DNA of 64,000 bases from Deroplatys truncata (GCA_030765065.1 CM060990.1:212885290-212949289); one strand, 5' to 3'. Counted from the first letter of the stretch, positions 41,860 through 55,616 are shown. A program made the numbers and translations. Notes: generated by a model not told the origin, from the letters alone.

Positions 41860-43990
41860 ACTATTTCACTTCCAAGAAAGTTTAATGATGTTAATGAAGT
41901 AGGGGAACTCTTTAGTAAAATGTATATGAAATTCAGTGATAATGCATACAAAACTGTTAATGAAAATGTTATTTAATTCCGGATGTTTTAGATGAGTTAA
42001 CTGTCAAGCCACCTGAGAAAGATACGCAAATTAATTTTCCGAAAGTCCAGGTATTGCTATTGCCATGTAGTAGCACACATTTAAGGTATGTTCGGAAACG
42101 TCTTTTAATATGGTCGTTACTTTACTCAATTGGTCCACTGCATACAGATTTTTAAGATAAACTAAGATGTTTTCAATGCCCAGTCCAAACACTTTATCCA
42201 GAGTGTGTGGTAAACTTCAAACTAATCCACAAAAGGAGCAAAATTCAAAGCATTTCTGAAACTATCCGACTAGGAAATTGGAAATGCTATGTGGGCTAGA
42301 TAGAATGGTAATGTTGCTGGATGAAATTCACTTAAAACCACAAATAGATTTTAAGGGTGGAAATGTGGGCGAGGCTCAAAATTCGGCAAGTTGTGCAAAC
42401 ACTGCATATACTTTTATGATAAATAGTTTGCAAACTCAATATAAAAATGTGGCTTTCATTCTTCCAGTGAGAACATTCCAAGCTTTTTTAAATATATCAG
42501 GAACGTCATAGTAGGGCTTGAAAACATTCGTTTTGAAATAGTAGGTTTAATTATAGACAACGATGCTTTAACAGAAAAGCTATTTCTTATTTCAGCAACC
42601 CACCAGAATTGAAAATGAAGTATCACCATCCACTTCAAAAATATGATGAGAGACCATTGCATTACTTTGTTGATTCAGAACACTTGCTGAAACGTATACA
42701 CAACAACTGGTTTAATCAGAAGGATCAAATCTTACTGTTTCCAACTTTTAGTGGAGATTAAAATGGGACTGTTGCATCTGTTGCTTCACTGAAACAATTC
42801 CACATCTTGGAGAAGGAAGAACTGGTAAAATGTAGCTATACACTATCCCTAAAATCCCTTTATCCTAATTCTTAGAAAGGCAGAATTTTAAATTGGCTTT
42901 GCAGATCTTTAATGACCACACAGCAGCAGCTTTGTAACAGCTGGATCCAAAGAGGAAATAGAAAACTGGGAGAGTACAACCACACTTGTACAGTTGATTT
43001 TATCAATGTCAAAATGTTGCTCAAATGACAGAAGCTAAGATATGCTCCTCAGAAGCCAGTCACACCAAATTTACACTACTTTTTTAATCTTTAGATTCTT
43101 TACTTTCGTGGGTTTCTGCCTGGAATGATTTAAAGGGTAAGGGCACATTAAATAAAGAAACATTAAGCCTGCTTTGAAGCATGCCACTAGTGCTATGATA
43201 GATTTCGTAAATTTTGGTTTAGTAAGATGAAAAAAATCCATCTTCTTCTTGGCAAATTACAGACAGACAGTCTTGAAGATGGATTTGGTAAATACTGTAT
43301 GATGATTGGCGGGAATTACCACATATCTCATCGACAGATATATGACAGAAAGTAAACTTAAGCACAGTATTTTTTATTTGGCCTTGCAGTCAAGCAAAAT
43401 GGGTCTAGTTCTTGTAATAAAGCACGACATTTTCATTGTATTGACATCCCGTATTTGTTCAATATAGTCATTGAAATTAATGATGTAAATGACATAGAGG
43501 AAGATACCTGGCCTATCCTCCATTATATTACAGGTTATTGTTCGTATCAAGTAGCGAAAGTTACCAAATGTGAATATTGTATGTTCCTCACTGCTAGGGA
43601 TGGTCCAAACGATGAGGATTCTCCAATAGTAGCCAGAGATCATGGAGGATTGATGTACCCAGGAGAAGATGTCATTTGTGTTTCATATGCTAATTTTACA
43701 CTCCAGAAACGGCTTCTCCAGCAGGAAAATGTTATTGAAACATGAAAATAAGACAAGTTTGTTGTTAAGCATAAGTTTTGAAAAACTTGCCATATGATGC
43801 GTTTGTAGGGCGCAGCTATGTGAATGAACACAATGTGGATACAATTAAGATGCATATTTTGCACTGTACTTCCAATATATTATTAAATAATTATTGTAAT
43901 AAGCCAATGATGTGCACAGAAATGCAGATGTTACATTACCCAAAAGTCAGAGAAGGTGTTGAATCCTTAAGCTGGGTCTGTTGTAAATAA
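41860..43990 (+). pseudogene. P-element/THAP9-like transposase body, decayed
   Basis: Reading across frames gives MLLDEIHLKPQIDFKGGN (about 42305; the DEIHLK catalytic-region hallmark of P/THAP9 transposases), then AYTFMINSLQTQYKNVAFILP, PLHYFVDSEHLLKRIHNNW (about 42650), TDSLEDGFGKYCMM.GGNYHIS (about 43270) and the C-terminal HYITGYCSYQVAKVTKCEYC (about 43520). Order and spacing match a P-type transposase. Several stops and frameshifts make it inactive. With the THAP exon at 38.93 kb it forms one transposon of about 5 kb. Confidence 0.85.
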
Positions 43991-43999
43991 AAATACAAA

Positions 44000-45270
44000 C
44001 AGCTAATGAGTTACCTTTTTTGTCAAGCCCTTTTGTTTTTCCCCACCCTATTAAATGGTCACATTCATAGTATTACACTGTAAGTTAAGTAACTTTTCAG
44101 GAAAGAGATCTGGAAACATACATAGGGTAATTGTTTATTAATTGTGGTCTTAAATCGGGTACTTCGCTGACAAAAATTAAAATATTCTATAGAATGATCC
44201 TGATGTCAAACACGGGTTCAATTCTATATACCTGTAAACACTTTTTGAGCAAAATGCATGATCTCGACCAAAATCATTTAATAATAAAATAAATATGTAA
44301 ATAAAGACAGCGTCTACCAAGTCATAAAAGTCCATTAATATATAATTTGTACTATCATCACCCTTGCTGACCACACCAACCCCTACAGCTATTATGCGTC
44401 AACTTGTATTGCTCGAAATCGCATGATGCAGCAGTAAAGTAGAGTGGAGTGGGGTGGTTGAGCAAGTTGAAAGTCTCGTCAAGCGCTAGTTATATAGCTT
44501 TTGCCATTAAATTTTGACCTGGTCGTTGATAGAGAACAGATTCATTTGTTACTCATAAGCGACATAGGTAGTACCAGAGACTTGAAAGATTTTTACCGGC
44601 TCCTTCCCTTGAAGGCCGGAAGCCGTACTATGGGGATGAATAGATACGGGCAGATTAGGATAACATAACGGTTACATTCTTCAGTCATTGCCGAATTAGC
44701 TTTGACTGAAGTGCACAGTTAATCTACTTTAAATGTGGTTGTGTTTCCATCATTTTTGAAGAATGGGCAATTCAAACAATTTAGCTGATCGCTGATTAAA
44801 TACACCGTTTTCGTTTATTCGTGAAATAAAAGGTAGAAAGACCAACTGCTAAGTTCGACATTGCCTAGCACGAAAAGAACCAAAACCAAGCATTTCGAAC
44901 ATCTTGGTGGAATAAATTTAATTGGCTAACTGTTAGTCTCACTCACAAAAATTTATATTTCCTTGTATTTTAATACTTTACAGGGTAAAATAATGGAGCG
45001 TTGAAGGAACACCAAGGGTAAGAAACACTGAAATGAATGCGAGGAAATGTGAAACCTCTAAAAGGCATATTATTAATAAGAAATTGTTTCAACTACTGGG
45101 TAGGTGAACACGAATGAACATGTTTTGGCTGAACCTACGCGATTGTGTGTCATTAAACAAGTTATCAGCTAACAACCGATGCAAGTTTAAGGGAATTTAA
45201 TTACATGAGGAAGGCTTCACCAGAGGATAATTACTGAATTAAACACACAGTAAGATGGAAAGAAAGATGC
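44000..45270. other. No gene seen
   Basis: AT-rich intergenic or intronic sequence with no convincing frame. Confidence 0.3.
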
Positions 45271-45277
45271 TGCTTAC

Positions 45278-45529
45278 CCTCATCATCTATGAAGCGCTCA
45301 AAAGCCGTCCTGATTGGGGTTGTGGAGAACGATCTTAGCATCTCTATTTCAGGAGAAGGTGTCTGTCTGCCTATAACCTTTAGGGCTGCTTCCTTCTTCT
45401 TAATTGGTGCTGAAGGCTTCATAGCAGCAACCTTGTTTGTAACCAGTCTTCTTCTTTCCCTTTCACTAGCAACTTCTTTCTCAAATTCCAGCCTTGAATC
45501 TCTCTCCTTAATGACGGTACTTCTGATAT
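45278..45529 (-). CDS. Candidate internal exon of a host gene
   Basis: On the minus strand an acceptor (TTTTGTATCAG) is followed by 252 open bases and a donor (GAGG|GTAAGC). The exon starts with two bases of a codon and ends with one, so its length is exactly 84 codons. The peptide is charged and helical at first (ERDSRLEFEKEVASERERRR), then has SAPIKKKEAALKVIG and a Ser/Thr-Pro-rich part with TPSPEIEMLRSFS and TPIRTAFERFIDDE. It is unlike anything in the transposons here. I do not recognise the gene. If real, much of 44-56 kb may be intron. Confidence 0.5.
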
Positions 45530-45611
45530 CTGATACAAAACAAGGTGGTGAAAATATTATATGCCCAAATCAGTATACAAAGACGTTCCTTACAAACATT
45601 AATGACAGTAA

Positions 45612-45880
45612 AGGCAGTAGGTCATATTAGCGGTAGTGGTAGTGATGGTAGTGGTAAGTAGTATTAGGAGGAGGAGCGGAAGCAGCAGCAGAAGTAGTGG
45701 TGGTAGTAGTAGTAACAACAGCAGTAGTGGTAGTAACAACACAATATTGGTAGTGGTAGAAATAGCAGTAGTACTAGTGGTAATAAACAGCATTGGTGGT
45801 GGTGGTGGTGGTAGTGGTGGTGGCGGTGGTGGTGGTGGTGGTAGTAGTAGTAGGAGGAAGCAGTGGTGGTGGTAGCATGA
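45612..45880. repeat. (TAG/GTG)n microsatellite
   Basis: Imperfect AGT/GGT trinucleotide repeats, continuing to GGTGGT runs near 45795-45850. Long frames here are artefacts. Confidence 0.9.
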
Positions 45881-46795
45881 AGCGGTAACACCCCTCTCCG
45901 ATGGATATATGAACTGTAGATACAAATATAATATATGTACACACATATATATAATATATTGTATAATATATATTTATATATGACAAAAGCATTCTCTCAG
46001 TAGATTTCTGCACGAAAAGGATGCAAAATCCCGAAATACCTTAGAACCACTGGAGAGCACAGAAAATGCATAGAAACTTGTAAGGAACGCTAGATCTGAG
46101 TAAGCGGCAGAACCACTTTCTAGTTTCACAAACAGCATTTACTATCATTTCGCCACTGCCTCAACCAACCACAGTATTTGGGGGAGAGGTACGTGGACAA
46201 CTTAGAATTCTATGACATGACGTGATGAAAAGAAAATGTATGTCCCCTAGAATAGAGGCGTGTCATAGAAACCCATTGACCTGGGAGAAGCACCCATTGA
46301 CGGTGTTAAAAGGTCTCTCCGATTTCAATTGCGTTGGTATCCAGATGTGAAATGGCCGTCACTCAGTGATGACTGAAGGATATAGAAGATATTCACTTAA
46401 ATGAATAAAGTATGGTTTACCTCGTGCCGTACTGTTGTCTCTAACGTTTGATGATTTAAAATAAATTCATTTCAAACCAACGTGGCAACCAATGAAATAT
46501 AATTTGCCAGCATTAGTTGGCGTGGTAGTATTGCTCGCGAATTGCGTGCGGGAGGGGAAGTGACTTATACCCCCGAGAGCTGACGAATCTCCAATTATGT
46601 GAGAATAAATAGGGGAATTCTCAGAAGCCGATGGTGAGTATTTGTTCGTCCCCTTAAACAAAACCTTAAGATCAAGACCTTACCGCTCCCGAGCTATCCA
46701 TCCGTCCGTCCATTGATCCACTTATCTGCTCAAGTCTAGCTGCCGCACAAGATACAACTCATAGCCGACATTCAAAAAGGTCCTTTCATTTACAC
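45881..46795. other. No gene seen
   Basis: An AT dinucleotide-rich stretch near 45.92-45.98 kb, then unassigned sequence. Confidence 0.3.
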
Positions 46796-46799
46796 ATAT

Positions 46800-46912
46800 C
46801 CAAGCAGCAGTGATAGTAGTAGTTCTAGTAGGGTAGTAGTAGATGCAGCAGTTGTAAAACTAGTAGAAGTCGTAGTGATGGTAGGAGCAGCAGTAATAGT
46901 AGTAGCAGTAAC

Positions 46913-46953
<41 letters not shown>

Positions 46954-46981
46954 CAGCAGCAGCTTTACAAGTAGTGCCTAC

Positions 46982-47059
<78 letters not shown>

Positions 47060-47145
47060 GGTGGTGGTGTGGTGGTGGTGGTGATGCTATTAGTTGTGGT
47101 AGTGGAAGTATCAACAGTGGTGGTTGTGGTGGTAGCGGTGCTTAC
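46800..47145. repeat. (TAG)n/(TGG)n microsatellite
   Basis: Long runs of GTA, with a pure block at about 46985-47050, then GTG repeats. Confidence 0.9.
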
Positions 47146-47404
47146 TTTCTTATGTTTTGTTTAAAGAGACATACCTGATGCAAGTGCTAACTACAGCAAA
47201 ATGCCACTCTTAAACTCGTCTTTCGGAATTGTAGCGTTACATCTAGAGATGGATGTTGTTTATTTCCGGTAAGAAGCTTATTAATTTTTCTATTTTCTTG
47301 CATGTTTTCTATGATATAATGCTTACAACGATTTTATCTACAACTATATACTAGTCTTGGTTCTTCAGTATTTGAAGGGTCATGTTATCTGCGGTCGCTG
47401 TTCC

Positions 47405-48450
47405 CCTACTTTATTTATAGCAATTGTTTTGGAATCGTTCCATCTCATACATACTTTCTTCACACTGTGGCCAACGCACTGTTGTTCGCGCGCCGGCCGC
47501 CGCAGCTCGACTCCCGTGTAAACATTTATAATATCCCCGTAACCGCCTCATGTTCAATGTTACAATTACGATTACAATGATAATAAACGCATACCTCATC
47601 ATAAGATATTTTGGAAATATTGTCCTTCTCCATCTGCATATCTCTGGCATCTTCTTAAGAAAAGTTCATCCCCACTGGAAAGTTGAATATCCGAAACTGA
47701 GTGAATTTCTCACCTGATATTTTCTTTTAGTCTTTCCAATGTATCACATACAGTTAAGTCAGGAGATCATAAAGGCCATAATTCTTTACTGATTACACTA
47801 TCTTCAAAATTTTACGAAATTAATTTTAATGGCGTATCAGTTATATGCGCGGTAGCAAAGTCTTGTTGGAAAAATCCAGACTGACATTCAACGTCGGTCA
47901 ACTATTTAAAAATGGCGTGAGTAAGTGATTCCTTCATCTCTGCATTTGCAATTTGTTCAAAAAATATAGGTCATATTATTTTGTATGGATTTACTGCACA
48001 ACAATTTTCGCGTCATGTAAGAGAATCTCATGTGTGAAGAACAATATTAAGGCTGGGTCAGTTTTGTTACTCTATAGTTTCGCAAAATACAACTACAGAA
48101 TTTTACCCGACACTGATTATCACGTGAAAAATAAAATGTGTGAAGCAAAACCCATATATTGAAAGAAGTAAAAGAAAAACTCAGGCGAAAAGTTTACTCA
48201 ATTCCGAACTTTGAACTCTCCAGTGTACATGATAATTTCCTAAGAAGATACCAGAAATATTTGGGTAGAGAAGGATACCATTTCCAACATCTCTTACGAA
48301 AAGCTGTGCGCTTACTATTATTGTAACTGTAACTATTTGAATGTGAGGTGGTTGCGTGGATACTATAACTGTTTCGACGGGAGTCTGAAATGCGGTGACC
48401 GTGGCGCAGCCGTCATATGGTGGCCACAGTATGAAGGAAAACTACTGTAC
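47405..48450. mobile_element. Short element with inverted ends of about 130-150 bp
   Basis: The block near 47440-47575 is approximately the reverse complement of 48310-48445 (landmarks ACGGGAGTC, TGGCCACAGT and GAGGCGGTTACG against GAGGTGGTTGCG). The interior of about 730 bp has no intact gene, so this looks like a non-autonomous or decayed DNA transposon. Confidence 0.55.
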
Positions 48451-49220
48451 CACTATATGTTATGCGTATCTGTTTCCCACAATGTATGCACCTTTGATTT
48501 TCTGCCAAGCCAAAAGAGAGTAAAGAGTTTCTAAAGCATTCATGTCCAGAAAGAAGCTCTGAGAGGTAATATCCAAATTACACAAGTTGTCTCTCTAACC
48601 AAGATTTTATTTTGGAGATTAACTTTTATCCATTGTACGGTTATTAATAATGCTCCATCCCATTCATATTGCAGGTCTGCGTGTTATTTTGCTTTATCCT
48701 CTTTTTTGTATTTTCCGGTTTGCTTCTTTTATCGGAGGTTCTTTTTTCCTTTACCAATATATCTATGGGTATAATTCCGGCTATCATTTGAATTTATATA
48801 TGCACTGCTCTGGAATCGCTATCTTCATTTGCATACGTTCTATTAATTTTCTATAGTTTATAATTCAACCCAATCTTTCCATGATGATACACCATAGGTG
48901 ATAATAGAATTAGCATTATTGCTAACCATTTTACTTCTACTTTGTTTTGGTCCGCCTACATTTGGCATCAGGTGGTTGAGTGCCGCTACTGATTTCTCTG
49001 CTTTACCTGTGGCACTCTGTGTGTGTACTACCCATGCCCTAGTTATGTCGTATCCGGATGCCTAAGTATTCAACCTCTCTTTGCGAGGTTGTTTCTACAT
49101 TTCCAACTTTACCGCAGTCACTCTTATTATCATCATTCCCACTCATATTAATTATGTTTTAATGTAGTAAACGTAATGCTTTTCCAATCCACCAAAATTC
49201 TACCTTTCGAGCACTTCATT
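48451..49220. other. No gene clearly seen
   Basis: The sequence may contain a distant LINE remnant around 48.9-49.1 kb but no motif is definite. Confidence 0.25.
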
Positions 49221-49224
49221 CTAT

Positions 49225-49375
49225 ACGGATAGAAGTGGTAGAAGTTGTAATATTATCAGTAATGGAAGTAATAGAAATGGTGGTGGAAATTGTACAGTAG
49301 TAGTCATAGAAGTGGTAGTGGTAATAGTGGCTGTACTAGTAGCAGAAGTAATAGTTGTTGTAGTACTATCATTAA
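49225..49375. repeat. TAG/GTA-rich microsatellite
   Basis: Imperfect GTA and GGTAGT-type repeats, with a further block near 49705-49760. Confidence 0.75.
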
Positions 49376-49384
49376 ATAAGTAAA

Positions 49385-49695
49385 TAAATACAGACCACGA
49401 AGGGCCTGGGACTGCCAATCCGACTGCCGGCCTCACGCCCAAGTGCGCAGGGCAGAGATGCGCGATCATCCAACCGATAGGGGGAGGTGATGTTGCCAGC
49501 ATCGCGCACCCCGAACCGCAAAGTTGGCTCACGAGGCCAGGACCGCTGCCTATAGTAGCTTCTCACTTTTCTCGCGATAATGAGTGGGCACTGGTACTAT
49601 ACCCGGGACCTAAAACCCGCAACTCAATATGTGGGATCGAACCTGGTGCATTCCGCGGCCTTGAACCAGAGCACCACTCTCTAGCCCATGGCGCT
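49385..49695 (-). mobile_element. tRNA-headed repeat family E
   Basis: The minus strand has a B-box-like GGTTCGATCCC near 49640 and an upstream A-box-like stretch. The GC-rich body differs sharply from the AT-rich flanks. Confidence 0.4.
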
Positions 49696-49759
49696 GGACA
49701 TGTACCATTATTACTAGCGGCAATAGTAGTAACAACAATAGTAGTAGTGTCAAAATTAC

Positions 49760-51635
49760 TGTTTGTGTCGTGAGTACTTGAATCATTAGTAGTATCACAG
49801 CAGGTAACAGCAACAGCACATGCAGTACGTGCCGATGGTTATTTTTCGCCTCAAGTAATGTTATATTTTCAATAGCCGCGTCAGTTCAGTTTAGTTCATA
49901 CCGTTGGGCAAAGGCGCTACGCCGTTTATTAGTTCCTGGTGATGGCGCTACTATCGCTTGCAGCGTAGAGAGGTCACCAGTTATCATGATTGACGAGACT
50001 AGAGACTAGTGATGGATCGAGTGCGTTACTTTACTGGAAACACTTCCACTTGGCAGTCGGAGTAATTTCAAAGAAGTCGTTCCAGCGGAAGTGCTTCCAC
50101 TTTTCCACTCCGGAGTGCTGCCGAATTTACTTCTTCTACCCCAGAAACAGGAGGTATTGCCATTTTAAAGCAAATGATATCCAACGGAATGCCTCACTAC
50201 AATTAACGTCTGCTGTTGCCGTTGCTGTTGCATAAACAATTGTTTGTGATTTGTTAGCTTGCAGTTGCATGCTAGTATGTTGTACGTATTTTTATCCACG
50301 TTGTATATCTGCAACCTTGTGTAGCAATGTATTACGTACATGAATAAATTGTAATTCCATTTGCTGTAAAGCAAACATAATCAACAGAACCCAACACTAC
50401 GCATTTAAGATTGAAGCTTATGCCTAGATACTTTGTAAAATGTTGCTTTATTGCGTGTAAAACGTTTAGGTTATTAGCAGTGTGGAGGTAAATTGGTTTA
50501 CATTAAATGTGGTTTCAGCAAATATAAAACATGTTTTCGGAAATGAATTTGAAAATACTGATAATCTCTAGGAGCTGATTTTTGTAATTGTGAAGCGGAA
50601 CATTTTGAGAAGTTAATAATAAAATAGCATGTTCCGATTGACGTTTATTTACCCTTCTGAACCACAAGTCTACCGGATAAAATTTACTGCATTTAGGCAG
50701 TTTAGTAGACAATTCTTAAGGTATTACCCAAACTTTATAAAAAAAGCCTAGGTCAGCAGATACAGAATAATGCAAATTACAAATAGTTTGTCTGCCAATA
50801 GCTACACCTGCATATGCAGAATTAACAACTATTTTGCTGTTAACGACTACTAGTCTCTCCTTATGGTGGACAGCCAACAGCGAAGTGGACAAGGAAAATG
50901 CTCAATGTAAAGTACCAGCATTATCAACAGAAAAGAAGTTAACGAAACCGGAAGTAACATTTATCAGTTTCGGCTGATTTAAAATTATATTATGTTACGT
51001 ATGGCAATTCATGATTAAATGCTATTGTAGCTTTGTATCGCTCATTATGGTGCTTTAAGGGTTTCCTAGTGCCACAAACTTATTTTGCTTACAGAGGCAA
51101 TTTAACAAATGAAAATTCAATTTCTAAATGGGCAATTATGCATAAGTTGTGCTGCTCATGTAAAGGACTCGCCTACTAATTTGAAGGCTAAAGGTCGCAG
51201 TCAACATAAAATGTTGTTTTAGGGAGTTAAAATGCAATATTTGTCTACAGACACAATGCAATATTCCTTTATTAACATCACTGTTACATGATGTGCGAAG
51301 TAGTAGGTGGAAATATGATTAGAAATTGACATTTTCTCATAGAAGCATAATTTGCATTAAACGATTTCATCAGGAAAAAACCAAGCTTGTGCGTAATTTT
51401 GGAATTCTGTATATAACGTTCAACATCTGCAGAAGCTGTGTGTCACCTGCTTGTGCATACAAGCGCACAAGCACGGCAGATGTGGGTGCTGTCCGTAGAA
51501 TCTTGTTTATGAATGAGTTAGCTGCCGATCATCTTGAGGAGTGACAGTTCACTCCTTAAGTTGTGTCAGACCCTCAGTGCGGTGCAGACATCTTTAACTG
51601 TGCCAGTTCTATAACATTAAATTGAGTTTAATTTA
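49760..51635. other. No gene seen
   Basis: AT-rich sequence with only short frames; nothing recognised. Confidence 0.3.
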
Positions 51636-51639
51636 TGAA

Positions 51640-51895
51640 CGCTCTTGAACTACTATGATCCTTATCGTCCCATTCTATATTTGACGTGAAAAACCGGAAA
51701 TTTTTCTCATAGGCCCCCAACAAGCTTGAGGTTTTTTCACGTGCCGTAAATCTACGACACGGAACCATCAGCTTCACTTCCCTTCCGAAGGAAGCCATGC
51801 TAATGATTTTACGCCCGTAAAACTCCACCGCCCTCTTCTGGGTATGAACCCGCGACCTCGGGAATCAGAGGCTAGCATGGTGCCCATAGACCCTG
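51640..51895 (-). mobile_element. tRNA-headed SINE, family A, second copy
   Basis: Complement of the family A consensus: TCGTAGATTTACGGCACGTG and the tRNA head (GTTCATACCC as a mutated B box) are recognisable on the minus strand. Confidence 0.7.
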
Positions 51896-52575
51896 GGCAA
51901 GTGCTATGTCATTGTATTTTCGGTAACGTGTAACAGGTGAGGTAACATGTAACAGTAACTTGACTGGTTTAGTTCTGACCGCTGATTGAATGCTGTGTTG
52001 TTTGTTTTGGATTATTGGAGCTCTTCTGCGGGGACCATTAATTTGAACCGAGTTTTAGATGTGATGGGTTCATTTTAAGACACTTCCGTGAATTAATAGC
52101 CAAGCGTTAAGTTGGGCGTGAAATTCGAGAACAGGTAATATGGTGACCATATTTTTCGATGTTTAAATTATATTCAAACGGCAATTAATGTATATTGGCC
52201 GAAGGTTAAATTTTGCCCTTAGGGAAGAGTATCGTAATTTATACATGCAATTACTAGATAAATCTAATCCAGGCAAATTAGCTGTATACCTTTTTCTAAT
52301 GTACGCTGCAATGTACCAGTTTGGCAAGTGAACATTACTAAGAAACATACTGCGCCCGACCAATTATAAGTGTGTTTTCATTATATAAATGCACTGCTCG
52401 TGATTGGATACCAATGTGATGTGATTAATACATGCTTATTGCCTAACGGAAACTACGCTTAAATACTGAATTGCATTTGCCGTTTGTTCTATTCGATTCG
52501 ACACTCTGAATATATTTTCACTCCCTTCCTATATGTTGGTGCCAGAGTTCGTTCGAGGGGGCATTCAGTGCAAGC
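51896..52575. other. No gene seen
   Basis: Unassigned sequence. Confidence 0.3.
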
Positions 52576-52577
52576 TA

Positions 52578-52664
52578 GAGTAATATTAGTAACAACAGTG
52601 ATAGTGGAAGTAGCTGTAGCGGTAGCAGTAGTAGTATCAGAAGAGGCAGAGTATCGGTAGCAGC

Positions 52665-52697
<33 letters not shown>

Positions 52698-52760
52698 CAC
52701 GGTAGTAGTAGCAGTAGTGGTGGTAGTAGTAGTAGTACTATTAGTAGTAGTGTTTAAAAT
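52578..52760. repeat. (GTA)n microsatellite
   Basis: Imperfect AGTAGT and GGTGGT runs. Confidence 0.85.
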
Positions 52761-53007
52761 AGTGCTATCTGTAATCTTGGTAATACAAATGGTACTGGCG
52801 AGTAGTAATCAAATGGGGAGTTAGACCGGAAGTCCAGCCTCAATTCTTTTCTCAGACACAAAATCTGCATGTCATACCCCCTGCATTCCAGAGAACATCT
52901 GTGTGTCATAATTTTTTTTGTCGAACGATGTATGACAATTGACATTGTGGGGTGTTATATCCTTTCCCCTGCTTTCTATTGTGATCATATAAGCGTAATT
53001 AATCTTG

Positions 53008-54012
53008 TTATGTAGTCTCCTGAATGGTCTATTCATTGTTGGTATTTTTTATATTGAGGAGGTGGGGTATATTTTCGTTCTCGCGAGTCATGTGCGGGTC
53101 TATATCCCAATTAAAATACTATCATGCTGTTTTTGGACCACTTACGAATGCTATTGAATACCTCTTTCCACTTTTTCTAGCGTTTATCCAAAGAAAAATC
53201 CCACTCCCCGCACCAAAATTTCCTCTAGGCTGCATTAACGTGGGTGAAATTCTCACGTGTTGCACAAAGAATGACAGTTGACATTGACTGGTGTTATACT
53301 CCTCCACTTCTTGGTATTGCCAGGATATGAGTGTACTGTCAGCGACTCAGGAGTTTAGCTCTGTTCTTGTGGCTGACGTAAGTGAACCTGAGCCAGCGCT
53401 GTATTGTTCTTCCCTCTCGCTCTATTGTTTCACACCCTGTTCCAAAGGTACTTATGTCCTTTCTTTCCCGGAACAATAAATATTACGCGAAGTAGCATCA
53501 GTAGTACATTATATTACTGCATCAAACAATACAATATGATCATACTTTCAATAAGTAAACCTGTAAACCCTGCATACATGTACATGACCATATACACGTG
53601 AAACATTATTTGGACTGCACCTGTTGACAATCGTTTTGAACTGCTGGTTTTAAGCTATTTGCATCGCAGGCAAAAAGCTCCATAGTCCACTGCACGCTTG
53701 CAGTTCAAGGACAAAGTCAATCTCGTGATTCACTCAGAGTAGTTAGTCTTGTTTTGTTGTCCCCTGGATGGTCTATTCTTCTTTGTTGGTATTTTTATAT
53801 TGAGGAGGTGGGGTATGTTTTCGTTATCACGAGTCATGTGCGGGTCTATATCCCATTTAAAATACTACCATGGGATTTCTGGGCCTCTTGTGTATGTTAA
53901 TTAATACCTCGCTCCAATTTTCCTAGCGTTTACCCAAAGAAGAACTCATCCCACATACCAAATATTCCTCTAGGCTGCTTTAGAGGGTGTGGAATTCTCA
54001 CGTGTTGTACAA
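53008..54012. repeat. Direct repeat pair of about 260 bp
   Basis: 53008-53275 and 53757-54012 share TATATTGAGGAGGTGGGGTA, AGTCATGTGCGGGTCTATAT and TTCCTCTAGGCTGC in the same order, with about 480 bp between copies. No coding potential is apparent. They could be two copies of an unknown repeat or a local duplication. Confidence 0.75.
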
Positions 54013-54019
54013 AGCATAT

Positions 54020-54880
54020 TATGCCCGCCTGCGTCTTTCTAAGAAAGAACCCGATGTGAACCATCGATACATTTGAAAAAAAACAGAGGAAGCAGAGACA
54101 ATCATAAGGAAAACCCCTCCCTCATCGAATTCCAGAGTTGTAATATTCTCACGAACCCCGCAGCATATACCAAATACTGCCATTTCGACTTTAAGGGTAC
54201 TTGTGTATGTATACATGCATCACATTGTACCCCCGCACCGAAAAAAATCAGTTGACTATTGATGTCCAAGGTGCGTGCCAGATTGTGTGGAACATGGCTT
54301 TCTTTCTAAGGAAAAAACTGACATTTCTCGAAAGCAAAAACTCCCTCCATATATATGAACTGTAGTAAACGAATATATCGCACACATTCAACAGGCACCT
54401 GTGCATTCATATACAAATAACCTTGATTCCCTCTTGTGAATGGAATGCATGCCTACTTTCAGGTTGTATATGGTCCGGAGGGCTATTATTCATTACCTAG
54501 ATATCTGTTGAGCGTGAAAAAGGTCTATTTTTATGGTAAAGAGATGCAATGCGTTCTTTGCACTACGATAAATATTCATACATTGTAGAGGGAATGTGTT
54601 TAAATGTAATGTGTTTGCATATAGTTAATGGTATAAAACCGCAGTTCTTTTCAGAGGGAATGGAATTTGCGCGATAATTTGTTTTGGGTACAGTCCAAAG
54701 AAGAATGTTATCAAACATAATGTCATACAAAATATCGCATTCATTTTATTAATGCGAAATAATACTAGCAACCAGCGTTATTGAAGGTCTTCTTGTAGAA
54801 AGTTGCATGATTTAACGTCGAAATCTCTTTTATCGCTCATAATAATTTTTTTTCTTTTATTCCTGCAGTAACCACCCCGT
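54020..54880. other. No gene seen
   Basis: Unassigned AT-rich sequence. Confidence 0.3.
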
Positions 54881-54889
54881 TTCGTCTTG

Positions 54890-55574
54890 AAACCGACAGG
54901 AGAGGGATGCCTGTACATGGACTCAAAGGAAAAACACGTTATCGCTCGTGTAAATATATTACGATGATACTCAGAACGTTCGTTACCTTACAATGATAGC
55001 AAATACAAACGTACACTCCGATTGAAAATGTTTTCGTTCATAATTTCGGTGTGCATAAAATCGTAAAGAATAACATATTTTATTCGCCATGATAAATATT
55101 CTAACATAACACTACATTGATAAAATACAAATTAAAGACCGTTACAACGTTCATTCAATGCAAATGTCACTTCTCTCCGAGAAAGAGGGAGAGAGATGAC
55201 TGTACATGGATTCAAAACAAAAACATTTTATCGCTCATGTAAATACATTACAATGATACTAAATACGTTCTTTCAATGCCAGAACAACTTCTCTCCGAGA
55301 GAGAGAGAGAGAGGGGAGGAGGAGGAGGAGAAATGCCTGTACATGGATTCAAAGCAAAAACATCTTATCGCTAGTGTGAATATATTACGATGATACTCCG
55401 TGCGTTCATTCGATGCTAAACTCACTTCTCTCCAAGAGAGAGAGATAGAGAGAGAGAGTGAGAGTGAGAGAGAGACGCAGAGCAATGCGATTACGTGAAT
55501 TGAAGAATGAAATGGATCTCTCTGGAGTTGGAGTATACATTACGGTGGTACTTAGTGCGCTTGTCATCTCTCCC

Positions 55575-55616
<42 letters not shown>

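Noticed and set aside
45599..47084. Gly, Val, Pro and Ser homopolymer ORFs
   Set aside because: They are translations of trinucleotide microsatellites.
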